Source: Nostoc edaphicum CCNP1411
Lineage (GTDB): Bacteria; Cyanobacteriota; Cyanobacteriia; Cyanobacteriales; Nostocaceae
DNA length: 64,000 nucleotides
Reading direction: 5' to 3'
NCBI RefSeq assembly: GCF_014023275.1
Contig: NZ_CP054698.1
Location: 5,603,001-5,667,000, forward strand
Numbering within the stretch: the first letter of the stretch is position 1; each line of letters begins with the position of its first letter. The translations under genes were made by a program, and so were the position numbers. Below the pieces are notes generated by a model, which was not told the origin of the DNA, did no database searches, and saw only the letters and a program-made list of their open reading frames with translations. Positions 1-8,100 of the stretch are shown piece after piece.

Positions 1-421
1 GTTACCAAAGCTTATCTATTTGTGGCAAATGCTTATGCGATCGTTACCACAGCTTAAGCAAAACTTATATATACAAATCCTATACTATTACCAGCACAAC
101 TCAGATTTACGAAAGGTTGGTACGGTGCGATGATCGGAAATACTATACCTGTATCTCAAGTGTGGAAAGGTATTGATGCCGAGTAAACCACCTTTGATTC
201 AAGTCAAAGTTATGAATATGCGATCGCTATTCGCTGCATATTGAAGCATTTCTAGCGATACGGGCAATATTTCACAGCCTTTTGAAAATTATTCAATTAC
301 ATTTTGAATCTGTTAATTATTAAAACCCGCTTTGCAAATTAAATTTAAACATTATGATGTATCTATGTAATTGTACAAGTAACTTTTTTATTCTTTGACA
401 AATTAATACCGGGAGTTTTAA
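1..421. other. Intergenic region upstream of the PEP-CTERM gene
   Basis: No convincing gene starts here. One short open stretch ends in a stop near 186 but has no plausible start, so it may be the remnant of something outside the window. The sequence is AT-rich with isolated HIP1-like GCGATCG sites and probably holds the promoter of the gene at 422. No clear -35/-10 pair stands out. Confidence 0.4.
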
Positions 422-1225
422 GTGATAAAAAACAATAGAAAAAAGGCTGTCGCTCAAGCTATTTCCACAGCCGTTGCTTTGGGCTGGGTAATAATGCAAG
501 TGGAATCAGCACGGGCTGCTACCTTGACGGTTAACAATCTCAATGACAGTGGCGTTGGCTCATTGCGAGATACGATCAACATTGCAACTAGCAATGACGT
601 AGTAGAGTTCTTATTGGGCAGTAATCCTAGTACAATTACCCTGACGAGTGGGGCACTTGCGATCGCTAAAAATCTTACTATTAATGGCCCAGGTGCTAAC
701 TTACTTACCATCAGTGGCAATAATCAATTCCCCGTGTTTGATATTAACGCCGCCGATGTTACACTTTCTGGGCTTGCGATCGCTGGTAATATCAATGCTT
801 ACAATTCTAGTAGCGTAACGTTTACCAATAGTACTGTTAGCGGCGACAATGTGAAGATAGATAACAGTACTGGTAACGTAACATTTATCAATAGCACTAT
901 CAACGGCAATAATGGGCAGATTAATGCTAATGAACTGACTTTCATAAATGATAGTAATGTAACAGTTACACATAACGGCGGCAATTCTGGGACAATTGGC
1001 AGTGCCGGCAATCTTTTAGTAGAAGGAGGTAGCATTATCATTGACAATTCTGGGGAAATGAACGCTGGTAGTAATAATGGAGGCGAGATAACTATTACAC
1101 CTGTTTCTCTTATAGTGACAACAAGAGTACCCGAACCAAGTGCGATCGCTGGTACTATACTTGCTTGTAGTCTGGCTTGGCTGGCGAAGAGAAAGCAAGC
1201 AGCATTTTGCAAGGCGAAGGTATAA
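422..1225 (+). CDS. Secreted beta-helix protein with PEP-CTERM anchor
   Basis: The 267-residue product has an N-terminal signal peptide (about residues 1-33, ending near SARAA). A repetitive segment rich in Asn, Thr, Ser and Gly follows, beginning TLTVNNLNDSGVGSLRDTI; this opening is typical of parallel beta-helix surface proteins. The C-terminus carries VPEPSAIAG, a hydrophobic stretch and the basic tail KRKQ, the PEP-CTERM sorting signal handled by exosortase systems. It is probably exported and anchored at or beyond the outer layers. The start is GTG at 422 and the gene stands alone. The ligand or role is unknown. The anchor call is firm; the beta-helix call is inferred from the repeat pattern. 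Confidence 0.85.
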   Translation: MIKNNRKKAVAQAISTAVALGWVIMQVESARAATLTVNNLNDSGVGSLRDTINIATSNDVVEFLLGSNPSTITLTSGALAIAKNLTINGPGANLLTISGNNQFPVFDINAADVTLSGLAIAGNINAYNSSSVTFTNSTVSGDNVKIDNSTGNVTFINSTINGNNGQINANELTFINDSNVTVTHNGGNSGTIGSAGNLLVEGGSIIIDNSGEMNAGSNNGGEITITPVSLIVTTRVPEPSAIAGTILACSLAWLAKRKQAAFCKAKV

Positions 1226-1263
1226 TTACGTATTAAAAAAATTCGCAAATAGTTTAAATAGTC

Positions 1264-1285
1264 AGCCCGCACAAGCGGGCTAATT
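1264..1285 (+). terminator. Intrinsic terminator after the PEP-CTERM gene
   Basis: The stem AGCCCGC/GCGGGCT with loop ACAA (1264-1281) is followed by an AT-rich tail ending in TTTT. It lies 39 bp after the stop at 1225 and just outside the 3' end of the group II intron on the other strand. The stem could also end transcripts from the minus strand. Confidence 0.7.
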
Positions 1286-1301
1286 ATTTTATGGGCAATT
1301 A

Positions 1302-1376
1302 ATTAAACTCAACGAGGTTGTCACCAACCCCGTTGGTCTTCAAAACCGTGCGTGAGACTTTCACCTCACACGGCTC
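1302..1376 (-). ncRNA. Group II intron domains V and VI
   Basis: On the minus strand domain V (1376 to about 1341) begins GAGCCGTGTGAGG, turns at a GAAA loop and returns as CTCACGCACGG, the form usual in CL-type introns. Domain VI follows as a near-perfect hairpin (1334-1311, AACGGGGTTG/CAACCTCGTT with loop GTGA). An unpaired A at 1309 is the candidate branch point. Confidence 0.8.
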
Positions 1377-1395
1377 CTCAATGGTTTGGTGCTTG

Positions 1396-3183
1396 TCACG
1401 CATACCTCATTACCCATTTATCCTTGACTTTTTCAAGTATTCTGGTGGGCTTAGGCTCGGCACTATTGCAGCCGGATTTTATGCCAGGACTACCATCGTT
1501 GGCAGTTTTTGTATCGTGGCAATGTCTGTGTAGAAGTTGCAAATTATCGTAAATATCCTTACCACCTTGCGATTTAGGGATTTTATGGTCAACTTCTAGC
1601 ACATCGCTTTCGCGGAAAAACATTTCGCAGTGGGTACACTTCCCTTTTTGCTTTTTCAGGAGTTTTGAAGTCCTATTTGGCATTTCGGGGTTTTTACCCA
1701 TTCTTGTACTCCAATAAACCAGATTTCCGTCGTATGGTGACGATTCGCCTTTAACTTTCACATGACGTACTATTGGAGTGTCGGCATGTTTTAGTAACCG
1801 AGTTGGGGTTAAACCTTCCTTCCTGGTTGCGAATATCCAGTTATCACCGCCTATAGACTGCCAATACCTTTTTGACACCCATCCCCAGTTCTTTTTGGGG
1901 TGGCGGTGTTTTGCCCAGGCATATAACTTTTGGTACGTGAGGTCATCGATATCTGAGTAAGCTACCTTACTTACCACAGTCGCGTAGTAGTTTGCCCATC
2001 CCCTAATTATTGGGTTTAAATGGCTGATTAGCGCCGCTTGCGGAGCTGCCTTATGGGTTTCAATAACATTAGCGATTTGTTCATAATGTACCTTTTGCTT
2101 CTGCTTGCTTGGGGTGATGATTGTTTTAAAACCCCGTTTCGAGTGATACTTTCCTACTGGAAATTGTTGTATCGAAAAACCAAGGAAATCGAACCCTGGT
2201 TTTTCCTGCTCATACTGGTTGAGGGTGTGAGTCAGTCTCGTTTTACTGGGCTTTAGTTCCAAACCCATGCTTTTTAACCATTCAGAGATAATCTCTTTGC
2301 ATCTTTGGACTATGGTTATGTTTTCGTGGAGAATTACGAAATCGTCGGCATAACGAATTAGACTTAGACTTCTACGGGTATCCCGTTTATTAAGACCGTC
2401 TTTACAAGGGAGGGTATTGGCGTATTGTTTAATTCGTTCTTCCATCCCATGTAGGGCAATGTTTGCCAGTAACGGAGAAATGACCCCGCCCTGTGGCGTA
2501 CCCTCAGATGTTGGAAACAACTGCTTATCATCCATCACTCCCGCTTTTAACCATGCACGTACTTGTCGGCGGATGGTGGGGAATGTATTTATTTTTCTCA
2601 GCAGTGCTTCATGGTCGATGCGGTCAAAGCATTTTGATATGTCGGCATCGAGTACAAATTTTGGCTTGAGCTTGATTGCCTTAAATATTGCTTCTACCGC
2701 ATCATGGCATGAGCGTCCGGCTCTGAACCCGTATGAGTTGGGTTCAAATCGCGCTTCCCATTCTGGCTCTAGTGCCAGTTTGACAAGTGCTTGCAAGGCT
2801 CGGTCTTTCATTGTAGGTATACCCAAAGGTCGCTTCTCTTCCGTTCCAGGCTTAGGAATCCATACGCGCCTAGTTGGGCTGACCTTTGTACCCAGGTTTA
2901 AGATATCAGTGAGTTCTAGACGTTGCTTTGGAGTCAGCGACTTAACGCCATCTACACCAGCCGTCTTTTTCCCTTGGTTGTCCTGGGTGACTCTACGAAC
3001 CGCTAAAGCTCTTGCTGACCATGACTTCATCAGTGTCTTTTGGAGTCTGCGATATGCTTTTACATCACCACGGGCAGAGGCTTGATAAATTCTCTTTTGG
3101 AGCTTATACACGCTACGCTCTAGCTTACGCCAGTTAATAGAGTGCCATTCCACCATCAGTCTTTGAGACTGTGTATTAGACAT
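1396..3183 (-). CDS. ltrA: Group II intron reverse transcriptase/maturase (LtrA-like) with HNH endonuclease
   Basis: This 595-residue intron-encoded protein helps the intron RNA fold and splice, and copies it into new DNA sites. It has an N-terminal RT-0 region, then reverse transcriptase blocks including GIPTMKDRALQ, SEGTPQGGVISPLLANI and the catalytic YADDFVIL. A maturase domain X (GWANYYATVVSK) follows. The C-terminus is an HNH endonuclease with a CTHC zinc pair, EVDHKIPKSQGG and LLHRHCHD, suited to nicking the target strand. Length and domain order are normal for a full-length enzyme and there is no frameshift. It sits in domain IV of the surrounding intron and is read on the minus strand. 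Confidence 0.95.
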   Translation of the reverse strand: MSNTQSQRLMVEWHSINWRKLERSVYKLQKRIYQASARGDVKAYRRLQKTLMKSWSARALAVRRVTQDNQGKKTAGVDGVKSLTPKQRLELTDILNLGTKVSPTRRVWIPKPGTEEKRPLGIPTMKDRALQALVKLALEPEWEARFEPNSYGFRAGRSCHDAVEAIFKAIKLKPKFVLDADISKCFDRIDHEALLRKINTFPTIRRQVRAWLKAGVMDDKQLFPTSEGTPQGGVISPLLANIALHGMEERIKQYANTLPCKDGLNKRDTRRSLSLIRYADDFVILHENITIVQRCKEIISEWLKSMGLELKPSKTRLTHTLNQYEQEKPGFDFLGFSIQQFPVGKYHSKRGFKTIITPSKQKQKVHYEQIANVIETHKAAPQAALISHLNPIIRGWANYYATVVSKVAYSDIDDLTYQKLYAWAKHRHPKKNWGWVSKRYWQSIGGDNWIFATRKEGLTPTRLLKHADTPIVRHVKVKGESSPYDGNLVYWSTRMGKNPEMPNRTSKLLKKQKGKCTHCEMFFRESDVLEVDHKIPKSQGGKDIYDNLQLLHRHCHDTKTANDGSPGIKSGCNSAEPKPTRILEKVKDKWVMRYA

Positions 3184-3838
3184 ATATACTCATTACTTGG
3201 GACTTTATCATCCAAATCACCGTAGGTCTGTCTGCATATTCTGGGCATTACCCCAGACATTCGCTTTTGACTTAATCTCCCCTACTCGCTGCATACGGTT
3301 AGCACCTACTCAGGGATTCGACCACCTGAGAGCATACGAGAGGTTATATCGTTCCGAGTGACCATACTGTGTACCTTTAGAGTGATGCTCTTCGCCGGGT
3401 TTATTGGAAGTGCTTGTTGGTCAATCCGATTCTTGCCAACTCCTTATCCTGTGCCTTTTGGCTCCAGCGCATTAAGCCTTATTTCGCTGGTTCATTGTAA
3501 CGACGACTCAATTGCATCTTCAAGCCAAAGCTTTACTCATGGGTACTTTGCTCGATGCTTACCGACTTAGGCTGTCAGTAATAACACCTTTTCACCCCGC
3601 TTCAGGCTTTGATAGCTAGTCTCAAACCTGGGGGTGATGCTTTCACCGTTGCACCTACGGGGTAGGATTTGGGGGGTTCTAGGATACTAACTCTCACCTA
3701 CATAGTCATTCAGTTGTCAAGGCATTGTACCTTGCGGCTAATCCTCCAAACCCTTATGGGTCTTAGTTTCTAGCCAACGATTCGCACGTCGGACATAATA
3801 TCAATTACCTGAAACTAAAATACTTCCAGGAACCTTTA

Positions 3839-4123
3839 TTAAGCCTCAACTTTTACACCCTTCCAGAAGGCCACATAACCTTCAATATTTTTAGCCTTCT
3901 CCTTAGCGCTGGGATAGTACCAAGCAGCATCTTTATTGATTTGCCCATCAACTTCAATACTGTAGTAACTAGCGACACCTTTCCAAGGACAAGTAGTGTG
4001 GGTGTTACTTTCTGTGAAGTACTGCTTGTTAATGGTGTCAACAGGAAAATAATGGTTGCCTTCCACAACTACAGTATTATCACTCTCAGCTAAAACAGTT
4101 CCATTCCAAATTGCTTTCGGCAT
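3839..4123 (-). CDS. DUF427 domain protein
   Basis: A small soluble protein of about 94 residues from the ATG at 4123. It opens MPKAIWNGTVLAESDNT and carries the family features VEGNHYFP, TCPWKG and the C-terminal YVAFWKGVKV, which mark the DUF427 fold. An upstream in-frame start at 4165 would add 14 residues (ending KSF) that the family normally lacks, so 4123 is preferred. The biochemical role of DUF427 is not established. A group II intron sits about 50 bp after its stop codon in the same orientation. Confidence 0.85.
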   Translation of the reverse strand: MPKAIWNGTVLAESDNTVVVEGNHYFPVDTINKQYFTESNTHTTCPWKGVASYYSIEVDGQINKDAAWYYPSAKEKAKNIEGYVAFWKGVKVEA

Positions 4124-4165
4124 AAATGACTTTGTAAATAAACTATACACATAACATTTTGACAC

Positions 4166-4602
4166 TATCAGCTTGTTTGTAGCGAATTTATGTAACCTGT
4201 AACGCTACCAAAAGAGTTTATCAGTCACGAAGAGGCAATGTGTTGTCGAGATTTTCTTTCAGTATTAATTACAATCACTTTTATTTATTAATTTGAAAAC
4301 TAAAAGCATTTGCTTCTATCGTAAAGATTTTCTAAGATATTGATATGCAAAGTTAATTAGCCAAAAAAAGTTGGATTTCGGTTTATAGGCTAAAGCAAAA
4401 AATATCTAGATATTTGAGTAAGCGATGCCTATGGCGAGCTACGCTAACGCACCTTCTAGAAATGTTTACGAACTAAGGATTTTATCTAGCATATATTTGC
4501 CTCTTTTAAGTTCTTTCTAAACCTTCTCCGAATTCCCAACTGCTCCAGTTTGGGTGAATTTGACTCACCCATTTGCACCTTGTTCTAATTGAGGATAACT
4601 CT
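4166..4602. other. Intergenic region with one dispersed repeat
   Basis: AT-rich, with no gene recognised. The only structured element is a dispersed Nostoc-type repeat at 4421-4452. The last bases hold the ribosome-binding sequence (GAGGAT) for the small gene at 4603. Confidence 0.5.
4421..4452 (+). repeat. Dispersed short Nostoc-type repeat
   Basis: The sequence AGCGATGCCTATGGCGAGCT followed by ACGCTAACGCAC matches from memory a short repeat scattered through Nostoc genomes (GCGATGCCT..GGCG..CTACGC..ACGC). Only one copy is in this window, so the call rests on recognition and not on an internal comparison. Confidence 0.5.
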
Positions 4603-4827
4603 ATGAAACTCACAAGCTTGATAAATTCTGCACATATTGTTTCTTGGTTTAATTCTATACCTAAAATCACTAGCTTTCATACAGCCAAAAATGATAATAG
4701 CCTGTCAGTAAACACAAGTGTAAACTCTGACACTTTACCTAAAGATTCTACAAATGTCAATTATCTCAAACCCTTTGATAGTGCTTTTATCGCCTATTAC
4801 ATGATGGGTCTTGGTAATTTTGAATAA
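4603..4827 (+). pseudogene. Truncated tandem copy of the secreted protein at 4915
   Basis: The product (74 residues from the ATG at 4603, behind GAGGAT) parallels the next gene. MKLTSLINSAHIV matches MKFTTLFNSALII, and the segment NSDTLPKDSTNVNYLKPFDSAF lines up with the neighbour's NSNALRKNSTEASYLQPFNTAF. The copy then diverges (IAYYMMGLGNFE) and stops, losing the last 60 or so residues. Its signal peptide is also degraded: polar and aromatic residues replace the hydrophobic core and the AGA cleavage site is gone. It is most simply a decaying duplicate, although an expressed short peptide cannot be excluded. Confidence 0.6.
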
Positions 4828-4914
4828 TCTAAATTACCTCTGTAATTTTGAGTTTTTACTTACATCATTTACAGCTTTTTCGCTAATTAATCTAGTTCTA
4901 CTTAGGATAAAATC

Positions 4915-5319
4915 ATGAAATTTACAACCTTATTCAATTCTGCACTTATCATTGCCTCTATTGCTTTTATACCTGGAATCGCTGGCGCTCAAACAACTAA
5001 TACTAACAATAGTGGCGGACAAATAAATACAGCTGTTAACTCTAATGCTTTACGCAAAAATTCTACAGAGGCCAGTTATCTGCAACCCTTCAATACTGCC
5101 TTTCTAGCTTATCAAGGTTATTTAAAAGAGCAGGGTATTCCCAGTGGAGGCGCTTTGATATCTGCATACCAAATAGGAAGCCTGACTGCGAAAGATGTGG
5201 TTCAGGCTGCTATCAGGGCTAACAAGTTACCAGCGCAAGTTTTAAATGATTCAAGTTACCTCAACGCAGTTGAATCGCAGTTGACATCATTGACCAACAC
5301 TAATGATTTATCCGAATAA
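4915..5319 (+). CDS. Small secreted protein of unknown function
   Basis: The 134-residue product has a clear signal peptide (residues 1-25, hydrophobic core, cleavage after AGA). An Asn/Thr/Ser-rich linker and a helical domain follow (YLQPFNTAFLAYQGYLKEQG, then VVQAAIRANKLP). The ATG follows AGGATAAAATC, which provides a ribosome-binding site. I do not recognise a named family. It resembles small cyanobacterial exported proteins with no assigned role. The gene before it is a truncated copy 87 bp upstream. Confidence 0.7.
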   Translation: MKFTTLFNSALIIASIAFIPGIAGAQTTNTNNSGGQINTAVNSNALRKNSTEASYLQPFNTAFLAYQGYLKEQGIPSGGALISAYQIGSLTAKDVVQAAIRANKLPAQVLNDSSYLNAVESQLTSLTNTNDLSE

Positions 5320-5715
5320 ATAGTAAGTTTCCCAAGCTCAATGCAGCCCGAATTTCCAACCCCTCGCGTCTTGCCGCCTCAATCATCCGCACTAGGTAAT
5401 TGCGAGAACATAGCGCCCAAGGACTGCCATTAAATACCATATTTCCCATTACACGAGCGTGATTAGGAAATATGGTAAAGGAGTGAAGCTAAACCAATGT
5501 GGTGTAGTAATAGGTTTCAAACCAGAAGTTATTGAGGAAGTAGCCAAATCTGATTCTTCTTGGTTGACAAGTGGACAATGGGGGTGTAATTCATTATAAA
5601 AAATCGAGATAATTTGTAAGACAAGTATACGTATCTTCACTAATTAAAGCGTCGTCTACCCTACCCGTATCACCACAACCAGCTTAGGATAGACTAGAAG
5701 CAATTTTTGGGGAAA
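5320..5715. other. Gene debris upstream of the toxin-antitoxin pair
   Basis: No intact gene is present. Two short stretches read like protein remnants: a minus-strand piece at 5329-5440 and a plus-strand piece at about 5460-5600 (containing VVIGFKPEVIEEVAKSDSSW, no start codon). This suggests the stretch collects decayed genes. Confidence 0.4.
5329..5440 (-). pseudogene. Fragment resembling a glutamine synthetase-family protein
   Basis: Read on the minus strand from 5440 this gives about 37 residues containing NGSPWALCSRNYLVRMIEAA and GLEIRAAL. This resembles from memory the N-terminal part of the catalytic domain in some glutamine synthetase-family enzymes. Nothing before or after it continues the reading, so it would be a small leftover. 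The match is short and the identification is weak. Confidence 0.3.
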
Positions 5716-5931
5716 ATGGTAGAAAAAATCACAGCTGTGTTTAATGGCAAAGTGTTCTATCCGGCTGAACCGATCGCACTGCCAATCAATACCCGCGTGC
5801 GAATCAGTATTGAAATTTTACCGCCAAGTGAACATGAAACGGTATCATTTCTGCAAACAGCGCGATCGCTAAACCTCGAAGGGCCACCTGACTGGTCTGC
5901 CAATATAGATAAATATTTATACAGTAAGTAA
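5716..5931 (+). CDS. DUF104 (AF2212-like) antitoxin
   Basis: A 71-residue protein of the AF2212/DUF104 antitoxin family. It begins MVEKITAVFNGKVFYPAEPI, a beta-strand-rich DNA-binding N-terminus. The C-terminal part (FLQTARSLNLEGPPDWSANI) is expected to occupy the toxin groove. A PIN-domain gene begins 19 bp after its stop, the standard antitoxin-toxin order, so the two form a small operon that the antitoxin probably represses. A TTG at 5707 would add three residues; the ATG is preferred because the family usually begins at this point. Confidence 0.8.
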   Translation: MVEKITAVFNGKVFYPAEPIALPINTRVRISIEILPPSEHETVSFLQTARSLNLEGPPDWSANIDKYLYSK

Positions 5932-5950
5932 ATTATTAAGTAAACTTTTC

Positions 5951-6376
5951 ATGCATTCTGAAGTCTTTCTTGATACATCATTTGCCATTGCCTTATCTGC
6001 ACCGAGCGATCGCTTGCATGACAGAGCTTTACATCTGGCTAAAATGTTACAAGCAGCAGAAACTCGTTTGGTAACAACCCAAGCTGTGATGTTGGAAATT
6101 GGCAATGCCTTATCCCAACAACCTTATCGTCAAGCAGCAATCATATTGTTAAATTCTCTAGTAGCAGACTCCAAAGTAGAAATTGTTCCCCTCTCCCAGG
6201 AACTCTACGAACGTGCTTTCGAGCTATATCGCGAACGAACAGAGAAAGAATGGGGATTTATCGATTGCGTATCTTTTATTGTGATGGAATATAGCGGAAT
6301 CACTGAAGCACTGACTGCTGATGAGCATTTTCAACAAGCAGGTTTTCGAGCATTACTGCGAGAAAATTTGCCTTAA
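5951..6376 (+). CDS. PIN-domain ribonuclease toxin (VapC-like)
   Basis: A 141-residue PIN-domain protein, predicted to be a metal-dependent endoribonuclease held inactive by the upstream antitoxin. The acidic residues expected in the active site are all visible: D8 (VFLDTSF), E49 (VMLEIGNAL), D105 (GFIDCVSF) and D124 (LTADEHF). Length is normal. The pair resembles cyanobacterial VapBC-type modules with a DUF104 antitoxin instead of an AbrB-type one. The RNA target cannot be read from the sequence. The gene contains a HIP1 site (GCGATCGC), so it has been resident long enough to look native. Confidence 0.88.
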   Translation: MHSEVFLDTSFAIALSAPSDRLHDRALHLAKMLQAAETRLVTTQAVMLEIGNALSQQPYRQAAIILLNSLVADSKVEIVPLSQELYERAFELYRERTEKEWGFIDCVSFIVMEYSGITEALTADEHFQQAGFRALLRENLP

Positions 6377-6474
6377 AAATTGGGATGGGGCATTAGTTAT
6401 TCACAAATGACTAATGACAATTAAATATTTCGTTACAATCGGTGTGTGCATTAGGCATTCAAGAGTTATCAGCC

Positions 6475-8043
6475 ATGAAATTGATTTCCGATCCACCGAT
6501 TCCTGTCAAAATTCAAAAGATGAAGGAACGGGTGCGGTGGATGCATCCAAGTTTTGTGCAACGGGGAATTGATCAAACCAGTCTAGTTATTGACGATCGC
6601 AGGCAGGATAATCCAGAATTTTCCTTTATAGTTATCGGTGATTCTGGCACTAAATCCCATTCTCGACACCACCCCCAACGACAAGTTGCCGAACTGATGC
6701 TTCCTCACCGCGATGATTGCAGTTTTGTGTTGCACACAGGCGATGTAATCTATGTGGTGGGTTCCCAAGAGTATTATTCAACAAATTTTATTGAGCCTTA
6801 CCGGGAATTTCTTGTTGGTGGTGACAACCCGAAAAGCATTCCTTATGACCGCATGGTGTTTAATCTGCCGTTCTTGCCAGTACTCGGTAATCATGATTAC
6901 TACGATGTGCCGTTGATGTACCGTTTATTGACTGGCACAACATCATCAATACGTCGCCTGTTCCGCTACAAAGATATCGAGATTGGCTGGCATGGATCGT
7001 ATCAAGGTAATGCCTATGCACGGGCATTTATGGACTACACCCAGGCGATGTCCCCACAAGAGTTAGAACGTCATTTAGATCGCCACTACACTGCTAAGAC
7101 TGATACAGGACGCTGTTTGCGTTATCAACCTGGACAGTTTACCCGCTTACCTAATCGTTATTACACCTTTCGTTACGGCGGGATTGATTTTTTTGCACTG
7201 GATTCTAACACCTTTAATACACCGTCACCTTTGCCTGCGACTCAAGAAGGGGAAATTTACCGCCGAGAATTGCAAAAGCGCCGCGATGAGATCGATCAAG
7301 AAGAATTGCAGATTTTGAAAATATGCGATCGCCTCAACCCAGATAAACCAAGCGAAGCAGAACAACTTGATGACCTTAGCGCCAAATTAGACCAAATCAA
7401 CGAGATCAAAATCGACATTGAAAAACAACTAGCATCTCATAAAATGCCTGCCATCGACTTTGAACAACTTGAATGGTTGCGAAGCAGACTAATCGAATCT
7501 TGGAATACCTCCGAAGTGCGCGGACGTGTAATATTTTTCCACCATCCACCATACGTCACCGAGGCTACAAAGTGGAATCAGGCACAAACCTTGGCGGTTC
7601 GCCATCGCTTGCGCTGGGTGTTTGAACAAGTAGCACAAACTCTTGGTTCTCTAATTAAAGAACGTCCCATAGTCGATTTGATTTTAAACGGTCACGCTCA
7701 CTGTTTGGAGCATCTTTGCACAACTGATACCGGATTTGCTGACTCTCACATTAACTGCATTATCTCTGGTGGTAGTGGTCATCGTCCCCGCTATCAACGC
7801 CGAGGAGGGACTGAATTGATGGAGACTTTTGCTGAGATTGCAGGTAAACCCACTCGGAAAGTTGCAGATTCAATGCTTTTTGTGGGTCGTCATGACTACA
7901 ATTTCCAGAACCGATTGCCTTATTCATGCGTGCGGATTGATGTTCTAGATGGTCGTCCGCCCAAGTTTATCATCAGACCGCTGATTACTGAACGGGTTGA
8001 AGAGAAGTGGCATAATAGCGAACTTGAACCTTTTGTGATTTAA
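6475..8043 (+). CDS. Calcineurin-like metallophosphoesterase
   Basis: About 522 residues from the ATG at 6475; a GTG at 6442 is an alternative adding 11. The metal-binding signature of the calcineurin-like superfamily is complete. GDSG (about 55-58) stands in for the usual GDxH, followed by HTGDV (about 87-91), GNHDYY (138-143), FFHHPP and NGHAHC. A helical insertion around residues 255-310 (DEIDQEELQILK and DDLSAKLDQINEI) is predicted coiled coil and separates the two halves of the domain. No signal peptide is seen, so it is probably cytoplasmic. The substrate is unknown. It converges with the gene at 8101. Confidence 0.85.
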   Translation: MKLISDPPIPVKIQKMKERVRWMHPSFVQRGIDQTSLVIDDRRQDNPEFSFIVIGDSGTKSHSRHHPQRQVAELMLPHRDDCSFVLHTGDVIYVVGSQEYYSTNFIEPYREFLVGGDNPKSIPYDRMVFNLPFLPVLGNHDYYDVPLMYRLLTGTTSSIRRLFRYKDIEIGWHGSYQGNAYARAFMDYTQAMSPQELERHLDRHYTAKTDTGRCLRYQPGQFTRLPNRYYTFRYGGIDFFALDSNTFNTPSPLPATQEGEIYRRELQKRRDEIDQEELQILKICDRLNPDKPSEAEQLDDLSAKLDQINEIKIDIEKQLASHKMPAIDFEQLEWLRSRLIESWNTSEVRGRVIFFHHPPYVTEATKWNQAQTLAVRHRLRWVFEQVAQTLGSLIKERPIVDLILNGHAHCLEHLCTTDTGFADSHINCIISGGSGHRPRYQRRGGTELMETFAEIAGKPTRKVADSMLFVGRHDYNFQNRLPYSCVRIDVLDGRPPKFIIRPLITERVEEKWHNSELEPFVI

Positions 8044-8064
8044 ACGGGATGCGCGATGAATCAT

Positions 8065-8084
8065 AGACGCGATGAATCGCGTCT
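8065..8084. repeat. Palindromic dispersed repeat between convergent genes
   Basis: AGACGCGATGAATCGCGTCT forms an 8-bp perfect stem and matches a short palindrome common between Nostoc genes (GAGACGCGAT..ATCGCGTCTC). It lies between two convergent stops and could also end transcription, though no long T-run follows on either strand. Confidence 0.6.
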
Positions 8085-8100
8085 CTACAAATTACCCATG

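Larger units (their letters stand above)
1302..3787 (-). mobile_element. Group II intron, bacterial CL-type, apparently complete
   Basis: Read on the minus strand, the element opens with GTGCGAA at 3787, matching the group II 5' consensus GUGYG. About 600 nt of structured RNA (domains I-IV) precede a maturase gene. It closes with a textbook domain V and a domain VI hairpin. The 3' end is set at about 1302, seven nucleotides past the candidate branch-point A at 1309, and is uncertain by a few bases. It lies in the untranslated stretch just after the DUF427 gene on the same strand, so splicing would not be needed to make that protein. Both the RNA ends and the protein look intact, so it may be active. 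Confidence 0.85.

Noticed and set aside
2417..3085. 222-codon plus-strand frame opposite the intron maturase
   Set aside because: It is the antisense shadow of a conserved reverse transcriptase gene, with no initiation signal or family pattern.
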